This document shows, piece after piece, positions 11,714 to 24,300 of a stretch of DNA of 64,000 nt. Every line of letters begins with the position of its first letter. Position 1 is the first letter of the stretch. Where the stretch lies: the NCBI GenBank assembly GCA_963969365.1, contig OZ017763.1, positions 1-64,000 of the forward strand, read 5' to 3'. The notes under the pieces were generated by a model. The model made no database searches and was not told where the DNA came from. It saw nothing but the letters and a program-made list of their open reading frames with translations. Source of the stretch: Asterochloris sp. CNOR1. Its lineage: Eukaryota; Chlorophyta; Trebouxiophyceae; Trebouxiales; Trebouxiaceae. The position numbers and the translations under genes were made by a program.

Positions 11714-12991
11714 CTACCCCTGGAGCTCCTCAGTGGCGCCCACGTTCCACCGCAGGGCGAACATGACTTGCATTTCGGTGTTGATGAGCACCGAGGGTGC
11801 CACAGTCGCAATGGCGCGCGTGAGCAGGGTCCGACTGGGCACTGTGTTGCGGTTACCCTCGGCCTTGGTTGCGATCCAGAAGCAGGCTGCCACCACGGCC
11901 TGGTCAGTGCTGCAGGGGTCCCAGTAAGCTGGCATGGCTCCCTCCGCTGTCAGACGCTCCAGCAGGCGCAGTGTGCGCATAAACACCTGCAGTTGGGCAT
12001 TGGATGGGTAAGAGCAGGCTGAGGGAGAGTACGCCGTGGGGGTTGGCACACCAAAACACTGCAACATGGACACCACATGTTTCGAAACAGTTAGCTGCTG
12101 TGTGGCCAGTCATGGCCGCGTGTACGCAGCTGCAGCGCTGCAGCAACGCAAGCTGTCAGCATGAGCAAGGCTTGAGCAGAGAACAGAAAAAGAGCGCAAC
12201 TTTCCCGCCGGGGTGAATGTAGCATGATGCCATGTGAGGCCCAAAAAATCGTGCTGCCAAGTCTCCAACTGTGAGCACAACCCCTGAAATGCTGCATAGA
12301 GCGCTGTGCACCAAGAGCAACCAGCCATTACCCATGTGCCTCTGCAGGGGCACGATGGTGTGCCGCATGCTTTAAGCTAAGATGCTGATGCTGCCCTACC
12401 CAGGATTGCTTCTTCTGTCCAGGCTCATGAGGCAGGTTGCCAACAGTGCAAATCGATCAACATCAGATTCTATCCCCAACGCCCCTCCCCAGCGCTCTAT
12501 CCAGACAATACTTTAAAACATCAAACCACTCTCAAAGCAACAGTGCTGCACCCAATGCAGCCCTGTGCAGATGCAGGCAGATCCACAGACATGAGAGCGC
12601 TTTTAGAAGGGCCAGCTCACCTCCTCAATGACAATGCACTTGGGCTGCAGGCGCCTCAGGCTGCCTGCCCAGCTATCCAGCAGCTCCCGGACATCTGCTG
12701 TGGAGGGACCAGCCAGGAACCCGCTCTGAAATCGGTCGAATGCCTCCAAGCTGCTGGCATCACTGGCTAGGGAGGCCAGGGACTGCAGGGAGCCGGCATG
12801 GCTGTCCTCGCTGTTCCTCTTGCGCTTGAGGATCGGCTGCGTAGATTCCTGCGCCAGGAGGTTCAAATTCGATCTCCAGGCCTTGAGCTATGCAGAAAGG
12901 CACTGATCTGCAGCTGCAGTACGGCCAGCCAGCGATCGGGCCTCACCTGGCTGGCAGAAGACACGCTGCCACAGAGCTTAGCTTTCGCCAT
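11714..12991 (-). CDS. Small cyclin-box protein
   Basis: Proposed exons on the minus strand: 12991-12947 (starts with ATG), 12887-12621, 11986-11714 (ends in TAG). All joins are phase 0 and give about 194 residues. Exon 2 carries a basic patch (ILKRKRNSED) and a Ser/Leu-rich run. Exon 3 matches the second half of a cyclin N-terminal box: DQAVVAACFWIATKAEG corresponds to the helix usually written VAACLLIASKYEE, and TEMQVMFALRWNV corresponds to the EREILxxLxW/F segment. The usual first helices (the MRxxLVDWL and LAVxYLDRxL region) are weak or absent. An exon may be missing in the 634-bp intron 12620-11987, or the 5' edge of exon 3 may be further upstream. Cyclins bind and activate cyclin-dependent kinases; which kinase is not inferable. 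Confidence 0.7.
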
Positions 12992-15308
12992 GTCCTGGGC
13001 AGGACTGCTGAGGTGGCGGGTGCTAGGCATGATGCTTGGGAGATCGGGTCCCTAAAGAGTGCTGTCTGAACAAGCTGAATGGCTCTCAATAAAGTTTTGG
13101 TTGACCCATTAGGTGGTCAAACCATTTGAGCGGCATTTGAAGGTTGGTGCCCCGCAATCGAGCCCCCCAGCGTTCAAAAGTTATACCGCAGGCTGCATTG
13201 TAAAGATGTACACAGGGGCCGCCTCCAGCAGAACCTAATCTGCGGTTACAAATATGCTGGCTGCGCAATCTGATGATATCAGATTGACCGTGTCGCTTAG
13301 GATAGGGAAAGACTACCTCTATGCTTCCAGAGAAGACATGTACATGAACATGTGGTTGCGTTGAGCTGGGTGCAATCTGCTTCCAGCTGAAGCTTTCAGG
13401 CCATACTCAGGGCCTCTCAGGGCGCAAACCTGCTCAAATAGGAGCTGGCTGTCAATGGTGCTGCCAGGCGCAGAGTTGGCTTGGACAGTCACACCTGAGC
13501 TGGCGCAACTTGCATGGAAAGAATCCAAATTTGAATGAGCCCCGCAAGAACTTGAAGGATCAGCATGTCTCATGATGATGCAACTCTGCACTGTGCACAC
13601 AGGCAGCCTCCAGACGTCCTGCAGATGCTTTGCCTGTTGCATGTTGCATCAGCTGCATATCATGCTCCAATACAGCCCAAGCAGCTGTCACACGTTCAAC
13701 GCTGGCCTTGAGGCTCACGTCTCTGTGATGGTGAGGCTGCTAGTGGCCATCCACTGAGTCCTATCAGCAAGAGCACACCAGCACCTTGTCATCATGGAGG
13801 CAGGCCGAGCAGCAGCTGTGGAGCTGTGCAGCAATTCTAGAGCCTGTCCCTGTGCAGGCTGTGCCCATCATCATCACTGACTGTGTAGACAGTGAGCCTC
13901 GAAATGTCCTGCAGATGCTTCGCCTGCTGCATGTCGCATCAGCTGCATATCATGCTCCCGCCTAGCCCAAGCAGCTGTCACACGTTTGACGCTGGCCTTG
14001 AGGCTCAGGTCTCTGTGATGGTGAGGCTGCTAGTAGCCATATTGGCATCCACTGTGTCTATTCAACAAGAGCACACCTGCACCTTGGCATCATGCAGGCT
14101 AGGCCGAGCAGCAACAACTGTGGAGCTCTGCAGCAATTCTAGAGCCTGTCCCCTGCGCAGGCTGTGCCCATCATGGATTTGTCACAGCTGACCTTGCTGC
14201 CCGCGCTTGCTCGCTCCCAAAGGTGGACTCATGTTCCAAAATGTGCCATAGACTTGTGTTGCTGCATGCTGGCCCAGCAGGCCCTTATGCTGTCCTGCTT
14301 CTGCCAGGATGACCTTCTGAGCTGGCTAGTCTGCTCACGAGGACTGCCCTGGCTGCACTGTTCACACACAGCACTCTTCAAGCTTAAGCATGCTGCAAAA
14401 TGGCTGAAGCAGTGACACATGCTGTCACCCAACCTTTAAAGCATGCCCCCAGAATGGCTACCTGCAAGGCTGGGCACAGTACCAGGAATCTATCACACAC
14501 TGCAGCCTGGGCCAAGCAACCCTTCCACCTCCATTTCAAGTGCCCTGATGAGCATTCTTGCTTGCCTGCAGGTCAGCAATCCCCTGCCTGCACCTATGAT
14601 GCTGTGGTCATCGTCACAGCCAGCCTCCAACACCCATGGCGTCAGCAGCAAGGCCAGGTGTGTTTGGGTTGCATGTCCCTTTGCCAGGACAGCTCTTGCA
14701 GAGCCCAGCTGATGACACACTGATGGTCGCTGAAGGCGCTTCGGCAGTGCCATGCTGACAACTGCAGTCATCGCGAGACAAATATGCACAGCAGCACCAG
14801 CCCATTCCTGGTGCATGTCACAGATTCCTGGCCAACCTGGGTGCCTGCCTGACCCTTGGCTTTGGGCGCCCAAACTGCTTGGGCTGTTGCCACCACCTCT
14901 TAATACCAGACCATTGTCTGTAAGCTGAACAGAGATTAGGCCTATGTTCATCAATGATGAATTGTAACTGCAGCAGGCACTTGAGGCCTGGTTCCGGAGC
15001 TCCTGAACAGCGCGTGAGGGCAGCATTTTGGAATGAGAGACACCTGCAGCAATCGTCTGAGAGCAGCAGATCTGCCCGGCAGCTGTGCTAACTGACTGTA
15101 TTTTTGGCCTTTTCAAGATCCCGGGCAGCAGTTCAGCATCTGGCTGCACAGAGCTTTGCATTAGGTTGTCTCAATGCTGTAGAGGTAGGGCTTGCACAAA
15201 GCCTCCCAGACCAAAATACAATGTGACAACAATCTAGCAAAAGCTGCAACACAGCCAGGCCTCACTTGAGACATTGCCTCAAATGTGCAGGTGCAAACTC
15301 CAGGCAAA
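12992..15308. other. Gene-poor stretch between cyclin and channel genes
   Basis: The stretch lies between the cyclin start codon (transcribed leftward) and the channel start codon (rightward), so both promoters should be here. It contains a strong tandem duplication at 13613-14175. A 222-codon minus frame at 14493-15161 has no recognisable motif, no plausible splice partners and overlaps the 5' side of the channel gene; I do not call it. Confidence 0.5.
13613..14175. repeat. Tandem duplication, period about 291 bp
   Basis: Copy 1 (about 13613-13880) and copy 2 (about 13904-14175) are highly similar along their length. They share GCAGATGCTT, TGCATCAGCTGCATATCATG, AGCAGCTGTCACACGTT, GTCTCTGTGATGGTGAGGCT and AGCAATTCTAGAGCCTGTC. 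The similarity is higher than for the intronic ghosts, so this event looks more recent. Confidence 0.9.
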
Positions 15309-18300
15309 ATGCAGTCAAGGAGCCCTGGGCTCCAACATGTCCCCAGCATGAGCCACATCCCTGAGCACGACAGCGCAGCAGCTGCGGCGCAGCAGCCCAC
15401 CCCGGAGCTTGGTGTCAATGGTGTTGTGGTGCAGCGTCTGGCAGAGACCGATCCTGCAGCTGAGTCTCAGGCCAAGCCCAAGGTCAGCGGCGGGGGCTGG
15501 GGCATGGTGCGGCCGGCCCTCAAACGGACAAAATCAGATGCCAGCAAGCAGCCAGACCCTGAGCTGGGCATGAAACCTGAGGGCAGCAATGGGTCAGCAG
15601 AGACCACCCCGCTGAAGAGGTCCTTGAGCAACAATGGGGGCTGGGGGGCGCTGAGGCGGCATTCAAGCTCCATGGAGGCCAATGAGGACTCAGGTGGGCA
15701 GCTTATTGCATCGGTGCACTTGCTGGGACATACAGGCAATCAATCCTTTTTTTGTGGGTGCTGGGAGGGCCGGCAAGGGTTCAAGCAGGCAGTCTTCTCC
15801 ATACAAGGGGCTTCCTGGGCGTGCAAGTCACAAGAGCAAGGCGTGGGGGCAGATGTTGGGATTGCCAAGCACGCGACAAGGGGCCTTATACATCCTGCAG
15901 TCTTCCCCGCAATTGCGTGAAGCCACAGGGAGGCTGCTCCACTCAAGGCAGTGACACGGCTTGTCAGGCAGAGATGGCCCAAAGCCCCGCCGCACATTGT
16001 GCTCACTTTTGTGGTTATGTGGTGCATGTTGGTGCCACAGGTGCAGTCACATGGTCTGAGGAACTGCACAGCAGCATATTGAGTCTTGAGGGCTGCCCTG
16101 CACTTCTTCAGGCCTTTGGCCACCCAGGTGGTGCAGGCAGTGACTTTGGGATATGTAGTGGCCTGTGCAGGCTGCTTCATTGTCAGCCAGTCCTGGTGCG
16201 AATAGTACTCAGCTGAGTGCCAAGGTCTGGAGCAGCTTCTTGCCCACTCTGCAGCGAGTCACCCAATCACCCTCTCTCAAAGTTGAGTGGCCATTACCAC
16301 CCTTGACGCTGACCCCTGCACCCATGCCTTGCCCTGCAGCAAACGGCCTGACCCGCAACAGCCTCTTTTCCATGGTCAAGGAAGTCACTGCCACCCGTGA
16401 CAAGGAGGAGTCTGTCAGGAGGGGCTTGGAGTACCAGAAGAGCCTGAAGCAGGCAAAGGAGTCCTCCAATGAGGCTCGCCAGAAGGCAGCCACGGCTCTG
16501 AGTGCCATGCCCTCCACCCAGGTGGGCTGCTCTCTGCACTGCAGCTCAGGAAGGTCCACCAGATGCAGTTGCACTGAAGGGAACAAACCCTGAACCAGAA
16601 GCAGTCCTCCTCCGGAGGGGCTTGCCAGAAGGCTGCATGGCTCTAAGCGCCTTCACACAACCAGGACACATCGAGCAGGGTTGCTCTGCATCAAGTCTAG
16701 CTAAGTGGTGTTCCGCAGATGTAGTTGGCTTCAGGGTGTTGTCCCCTGAAGCAGGAGTTGGACTGCCTTTATGTGCAGCTTGCCCAAGGCTGTCAGTGAG
16801 CGAGTGCCATGCCCTCGTACCAGGCAAGCATGGGTCCCTGTACATATTGGCAGCACCAATGGGCTGTGGAGCATGCTACCTGCACTGCGAGCCACCACTG
16901 CTCCAAACGTTGCGCATCTACGAGGGGCAGCTCTACCTAGGATAGGTGTCAAGATTCTCCAGTATAGCACGCTAGGGGAGGGGGGGCGGGGGGGCCGCAA
17001 TTAGTGCTTGTTTGCAGCTGCATATGGATATGTCAGCTCCAACACAGAGAGTGAGCCTGAGATGTGTTCTGAGGAGGGCACTCATGCAGGCAGCAGGGTC
17101 ATCCCTCAGCTATGCCTTTTAAGATGCAGATCATGTCAACTAAGAAACGATCAAGGGTGGAGGGCTCAGTGATGCCACGCTACATCATCCATCCCTACAG
17201 CCTTAATTACCACATGTGGCTGTGGCTGACCTGCGCAGCTGCCATTTGGACAGGTAAGACACTGGGATCTGATCTCATTGGTTGGCACCCTTGCTGTTGC
17301 TGCTGCCTTGACTGCTATCAATGATGGCTTCTTTCCACAGCAGGACTGTTGACATCGCGATGTGCTCTAGTCTCTCAGAACAGGGCTGTGGGAGTTGCTG
17401 TCAGGCTTCCCTTGCCCTTTGCTGCTTTTGGCTCCTAGTGCTGTACAATGAACATCGTCAGCTGATTCATAGCCCTCGCCTGCTGTCTGCTGCTCCATAT
17501 GCAGCAAAGTATGCAGCCACATGTGTGGGACTGTGGCATGCTTCCTGGAAGTAGCTGTGCTGGTGCCCATCACCGTCTGTCTGGCTGCAAATTGTATCTG
17601 CCATCTGCAGGGATTTACATCCCCTTTGCCATTGCCTTCCAGCGCGTCCCCGGCCTCTAGTGAGTTGGAGTTATCCAGTGCTGGAGGATGGATTGTGCTT
17701 GCCTGATGCAGCAAGCCAGGCAGAGGCTAGTCAAGTCCTGCGCAGCTTTGCCCTGATCTGCTTTTCTGCCACTGAAAGCTCCTATTTGGGCTCCTGTCAT
17801 GCCTTGTTGATCCTGGAATTGCTTCAATGTCTCTGCACTGCAGCCCCTATGATGATGGCAATGCCATCTATGGCTACATCTTCATGGTCATCTTTGGCAT
17901 CGATATGTGCATCAGCTTCCGTGTGGCCTACATTGAGAATGACATTCTTGTGACAGATGCTAAGGAGATTGCAAAGCGATACCTCAAGTGAGCGCCCTTT
18001 TCAGCTTTCTTTTGACTGGGTTCAATGTGACTGCACTGCGTTGCGTTGCCAAGCTATCTACTCAGTGGGTGGTCTGAATGCCGCCTGGCTGCACCATCCT
18101 ACCAGAAACATCAATTGGCAATGGGTGGTTACCATTGTCTGCCATGGTCTGCAGGCTCAGATTCATCGTGGACATGTTCGCCTGGTTTCCATTTGACTGG
18201 ATTGTCTTGGGAGGTGTGCTGCACACCTGCAATCACTGCAAGCCCTGTTGCGAGCCAAATTCCGTCTTGAGTTCTGCTGCACTGTCAGAAGCCAATGTTG

Positions 18301-21300
18301 CCTGGTTTCTGATGCCTGCAGCATTTGATGCCTCTGTCAGTGACAACTTCCATCGCTGGATTGGGCTGATTCAGTTGCTGCGCCTGGTGAGACTGCAATG
18401 TGGCCTGCCTCCACTCTAGTGCTGCTGCTTGGGGCAAGCTGGGGGACACAATGCAGAGAAAGGGTTTGGGGTGGTCCTGCCCCAAGACTGAGAGCCTTCT
18501 GCTTTGTCTTGAGATTTGCACTGCATGATAGAAACCTGACAGCGGTCTTGAGCATCCCTGCATTGCTGGCACTGCTCGCTGTGTGCTGCTGCCACCTCGG
18601 CAGAGCTGGTTTCTGAGGCTGTCAGATGCCTTTGCGTCTGCTGCAGCCTTTCCTGTGCACCTCCCAGCTGCAGTTGCTGCACGGAGCTGCCCACTGCTGC
18701 TTCAGCTGACAACAGTATGACCCCATGTGCCTACTTTGCCTGCAGCTCCGGCTGTATATCATCACGGCTAATGCTCACTGGAATGTTACAGCCTGCTGAC
18801 CTTGTGAAACTCTGCCGCCTGCAGCTGCAGTGCTGCACACACCAGATTGCTGACAGCCTGCTGAGCATGTGTATCTTGCCTGCCTGCAGCTGCGGCTGTA
18901 TCGTATCATGGTCCTGTTCAAGGGGCTGGAGCTCAAGGTCAGCATCAGCCTGATGTGGGTCACGCTGACGAGGAACTTTACGGTGAGCTCCTGAGCTGGA
19001 ATTTGTGTGTGCCTGCCACAGGCTGAGCTCGACACCCCGCAGGAGCCTGCAGTAGGGAGGCGCCCCCTCCAGAACCCACAGGCAGCTGCTGTACAGCATG
19101 CATTTGCAGAAGCCGCCATGCAGACAGGCACCCAAAGACAGCCAAGAGCCAGGGGTGACAGCTCATGCTGCAGGTGGCCCTGTTCAAGCCCTCTTCCCAC
19201 TATCACATCTGTTTAGTCTGGACACTGCTGTACACACCTCGCAATGGGCCGTGATGATGCTGAAGAAGGCCGTTTGAGAAGATTGCATGTCCCCATGCTG
19301 CAGGTGGCCTTCTTCATCTGTCACTTTGCCGCCTGCATATTCTACTTCATTGCGCGGCAGTATGGCTTCAGTGACACCACCTGGATTGGTGCTAACGCTG
19401 CTGAAGTGCTGGATGGCAAGAGCACTTTTCTCAGATGTGAGTGCCCTGCCCACCTGGTTACCGGTCTATCCTCCCTTGTGTTTAGGGCTGCCACAGCTAG
19501 GTCTGGCATGCAATATCTTCTGCCTGAAGCATCTGGTCATTGGCAGCAAAGGGGCTGACAATCATCAAGTCCACCGGGACGCTGCATTGCATCACAGCTA
19601 GTGTCATCTGCTTCCTTGTGGGGCTGACAGCGCTGTACCAACAAGTCTGCCAGTACATCTGCCCACTACAGCGACAGACTTGCAGCTGTCTCTCGCCTAT
19701 ACTGTGGTGTGCTTGACCGGGGCATGCGTGGCCTGGGGAAGTGCTGGTAGTCTTCAGGCGCTCCTGCACAGCACGTCGCCCCCCACATTCTCAGCCGCCT
19801 GCTGAACAAGCCGCCTGCTGAAAACTCCGCCGGAGTTTGCAGTTGTGTGGCCTTCCAACTCATGTCCTAATTGAAGGCATGGGGCCTGCAGACCTCTTAG
19901 GGCACCAGTGATGCCCCCTTCAAGGTTGTTGGCTGCAGCCCAGGAGCTTCGACATTTGCATGGCTTGCAGACATCTGGCACTATCTGTATCTGGCAATCA
20001 GTTGCCTTGCTTCATGCTGGACATTGTCAAGTATGGCCTGCAGACATTTGGGCCTTCTGATGGGCCACCAACAACTAAAAATACATGTGCAATTTGAGCA
20101 GTGAGCTAGGTGTGCTTGAGGACAACTGGGCCACCTGTCAACCTTTCAGCCTCTGCCACTGTGTAGTACCCTTGGATTATCATTTACCTTGCATTCATCG
20201 CTGTGTGCTTGCAGATATCTGGGCATACTACTGGGCCATCATCACCTTTGCCACAGTGGGCTACGGTGACCTGCATGCTTACAATGAGGTTGAGGCAGCC
20301 TTCATCATCATCTTTGTCTTCCTCAACATTGTGATCAATGCCTGGATTGTGGGTGAGTTCCTTGTTCCCTTAGATCCTCTTGTTATGGCTTGTGCATTGT
20401 CCGCACTGTCAAAAGATTTTGAGATTGCAATATGCCAAAAAATGCCCATCATGCTGGGTTACAGCAGGCAGCTGACTGCATGCTGTGCTGGTTGTGCAAG
20501 TCTTTGTCATCCGCAAATCGATGACTATGCCTGTGTGGTGGGTGGTTGCCTTCAAATCCTGCCTGCTTCTGTGTTTTTCAACTGGGCAGCCTGCCATCTG
20601 ATAGACCTATTGGCTCATTGGTCGGTTGAGGCCATTGCTATCCACAAATGTAGGAGATCAACATAGTGCCGTCGGCATACTGCTTTCAGTTCCGTGTGCT
20701 GAGTGCTGCTGGCAGGCTCTGCCTCATCCAACCCAGCAGACCTTCAACTGACTGTGAGCAGTCTGTTATTATAGCTGTACATCTGTGCTATTTGTCAGGC
20801 CACGAGGGATCCAACTGGCGCTGCATTTGTCTCAGGGCTGCAGAATTTGGCAAAGTGTGCAGCCTTGAGCGGCTGAGCTCCACTGTACTTTGACACGCCT
20901 TACAGGCCTGACATAAGGAAATGTGAATGTGACGCAGCAGGGCAGTGGCTGCTGGCTGGGTGTTGCACCCTGCATGCCTGCAGGAGTTGCAGACCTGGGC
21001 TCAGCCAAGAAGGCCTTCAAGGCATCTGTGGCTGCCCACAGCAGGCATGCAGAGGCTGATAACAACCCAAGAGACAGAGGCAACATTGAACCAGGCTCAT
21101 CTGCCTGCAGGTACCATCACATTGTTGATCATCCGGCACGATGAGCGGACGGGCAGGTACCGGTCACAGAGCGGGATTCTGCAGCACTACACCAGGATGA
21201 ACCAGCTGCCTGAGGTGAGCTGATCTCAAAGGGTAAATGGGTCCTCTAGGGTGGCCAGATCTACCCAGAAACGGTTTTGTATCTGAGTGCCTGAAAGTCC

Positions 21301-24300
21301 CTTTCTGGAAGCAGGGGAGTGTTGTCTGCCTTGGGCAAGGCAGTCTTGCCTCTGCTGTATTGCAGTGCTCTCACCGGCGCCTCCAGGAGGGCTGTGCTGC
21401 TGGCTGCCAGACGCACCTGTGTCTTTGGCTGTGCATCTCGACACAAGTGCTTTGCTGCACTGGACTGCTGTGCAATCTGAATGACAGTCATCCAGGGTGG
21501 CTGCATGGTGGTGCAGTGGACAAGCCCCTGCTGTCTGCAATGCAGGAGCTGCACACCGCCATGGAGTCCCACCTACGCCTGCATTTCAACAATGAGGCCT
21601 CCAGCGATGACAGCGTGTTGGCGATCTACCCCACACCCCTGCGCCGGCGCATCCTGACCTTCCTGTAAGGCTTGTGCTTTCTTGGAGCCTGCTGCACTGG
21701 ATGGCTCCTGTGGCTGCGGGGTCACGTGCACCGCTCTGCTGCTGAACCCAGGTAGCCAAGGCAAAGTTGGCGGCTTCATGGCTGACAAGCATGCGAGCCC
21801 AGGCTGGCTGGGCACAACAACCTACACAGACTGCACGCGTCCAAGAATGTGCAGCAAGGAGAGCACAGACTGCCTTCTCGAATCACATTGCCTCCTGCCG
21901 ATGCTTCTCTGCATCTTGACTACACTGCAGCAAGGGCTGTGTGGCATGCAGATGTGCATAGCTTGGGCAGCGTCATACTGCTTGGCAAGCGATGCCCTGC
22001 AACGCACTGCAAGTGCTCCTGACGCACAGTGGGCTTGTTCATCTGGTTCCTGAGGCAGCTCAGGCTCATAATTTTGCATTGCACCTGTGCACTGCCTGGC
22101 AAGACCCGGCTGCCCTGCACCTTCTCTTGATGCTCTGCAGGTATGTACAGAAGCTGAAACAGTGCTACCTCTTCCATGACTGCACCCAGAAGCTGCTGGA
22201 TGCCTTCCTGGGCGCTGCCCAAGTACACCTGTACATGCCCAAGGTGAAGCCCGACAGAGGTTGGCTGGCTTGATGTGGGTGCTGAGCAGTGAGGCTGCTG
22301 TATGGCTCCGAGAGCTCCTGTGCCTACCCACGATGCTGCTTGGGGCCTGCCGAGGGTTTTGGGAGCTGTTGTGAGCTTGAGCTGAGGCTGCCTTCATGTG
22401 CATTTATGCCTGCCCACAATGAGGCTTCGCCTGAATCATGCAGACCTTCTTTGGGTGACAGGCGCCAGGCATTGCTGGAAGGCTGACTTATTGAGCCCTA
22501 AGTCACATTTGCACCGCCAAGGCAGAGCCGGCAATTACAAACTTTGACCCCAACCGAGTTGCGGTGCTAGTCTCCTGCTGCTAATGGCCGGCCACACCTT
22601 CCTGTCCAATGACGCGGACGTAGGCTCCATGCTGGACCATGCCAACAAAGTCTCAACACAAACGTGTCTGGATGGTGGTAGGCGGCAGTGCTTGGGCACG
22701 CCAGGCTCTTTGCCACTCAAGCCTGATCAGCACTGGCTCTCCATCAGCCTGCTGCTAGGTCCTGCTTGGACACCTTGGTAAAGAGCAGACTTGTGCTGTC
22801 ACCTGTTTGTTAGACACTCGATGCTGCTGCACCTCCCTGCTGCTGCAGGTACCCTGTGACTTGAGCTGTGGCTCAATGCCAGCAATGCGCTGGAGGTCTG
22901 CGCTGCCAGGATGGTTTGTTCCACCACAGCCTGTTGAAAACCCCCCCTTTTGTGCCTGCTGCAGGTAGAGGTGGTCTCCATGCTGGACCATGTGAATGAG
23001 CTCTACATAGTGGTGGGTGGCGTGCTGGAGGCCTGGAGCAGTGCTGAGAACCATGACGATGTGTCCATCGCAATAGATGATCACAGTGGCACCCCAAAGA
23101 GGACATTCCCGTACAGGGATCTGGCAAACCGATCCATGCATGGCGGGGCGCCCAGCACCACATCCAGGTGAGCAGGAGTGACTGCCGCGAGATACACGGG
23201 TGTGCCTCACGCTGCTGCAGCAGCTGGGTCCTCAGCAGGGCTCCTAGGCCAGGCTGGGCTGCTGCTCTGTGTACCTGGTGGTGGCACAGTGGAATGACAG
23301 AAGGAGAGCTTGAAGCTCTGGAGGGATCTGGCAACCGCTCCATGCATGGGGCACACCCAGCAGCACTTCCTGGTGTGCAGGGTCTACCGTTGTGTAAGAG
23401 CGTAACCTGGTGTGCACCTCCACCCTTGAACCGATTGCTGCAGCAGGACGCATCCTGTTGGGCATTTCTTACAGGCCACAGGCGCTGATGGTCAAAAAAT
23501 AGCGTGGCCACCAGGGGAGAATTGAATGGCTTCTTCCAGGGTTTTGGACTTGCAGATCAATCAGTGCTGTTGTCCAGCTGCAAACCTCTATCAGCCGCAA
23601 GAGCTTGTGAGCCATTCGGCCTGGTGCTTGCTGCCTGAATGGCATAGAAAGTGCTTATGATGAGGCAGCTCTGTGCCTTGCCTGCAGGAAGGTAGAGCCC
23701 GGAGACTGCTTTGGCGAGATTGCATTCTTCACAGAAGCCCCTCAGCTAGAGACTGTGCGCACAGTCAGGTATGCCGTAGTTGGTTGCTGATGAGCACCGC
23801 TGCATGTCGAGATGCAGGCCTGACTGTGTCACCCAGAAAAGCTTTTGACAAAGTCCTGCCTCCATTTTTCTTGTTTTTGGAAGGCATGTTGCATCCAACA
23901 GTGCTGTAGGGCTGTCCCTCCAGCAGATCATTATGCCTGCCTGTACGTGTCCCAAATCTGTCCAGCACATGCGACTGTACTGCTGCTGCGTGTGCCATAT
24001 GGTAGCTGTCTGACCTGATAACTGTATCACTACGCACTGCTGCGCAGTGAGTGTCGCAGTACAGCTATGCAGCTCTCTGCCAATATGCAGCTGCAGAGGC
24101 CTCAGTGGGTGTCGCTACACAACTATGCTCCTGTTACCCAGACAGTGCTGGGTCAAGCTGGCTTGCCCTCTGCCCACATGCCACAGCCATGCCTGTGCAC
24201 TGCTGCAGTGTGTGCCGCATCATGGCCGTGCCCCGTGCGGCCTACAACAACATGAAGGCGGCTTTTCCCATTGGGACAAGGAAGATGCTCAGCAACTTGG

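Noticed and set aside
14493-15161. 222-codon minus-strand open frame upstream of the channel gene
   Set aside because: No motif, no plausible splice partners, and Cys/Ser-rich chance-like composition.
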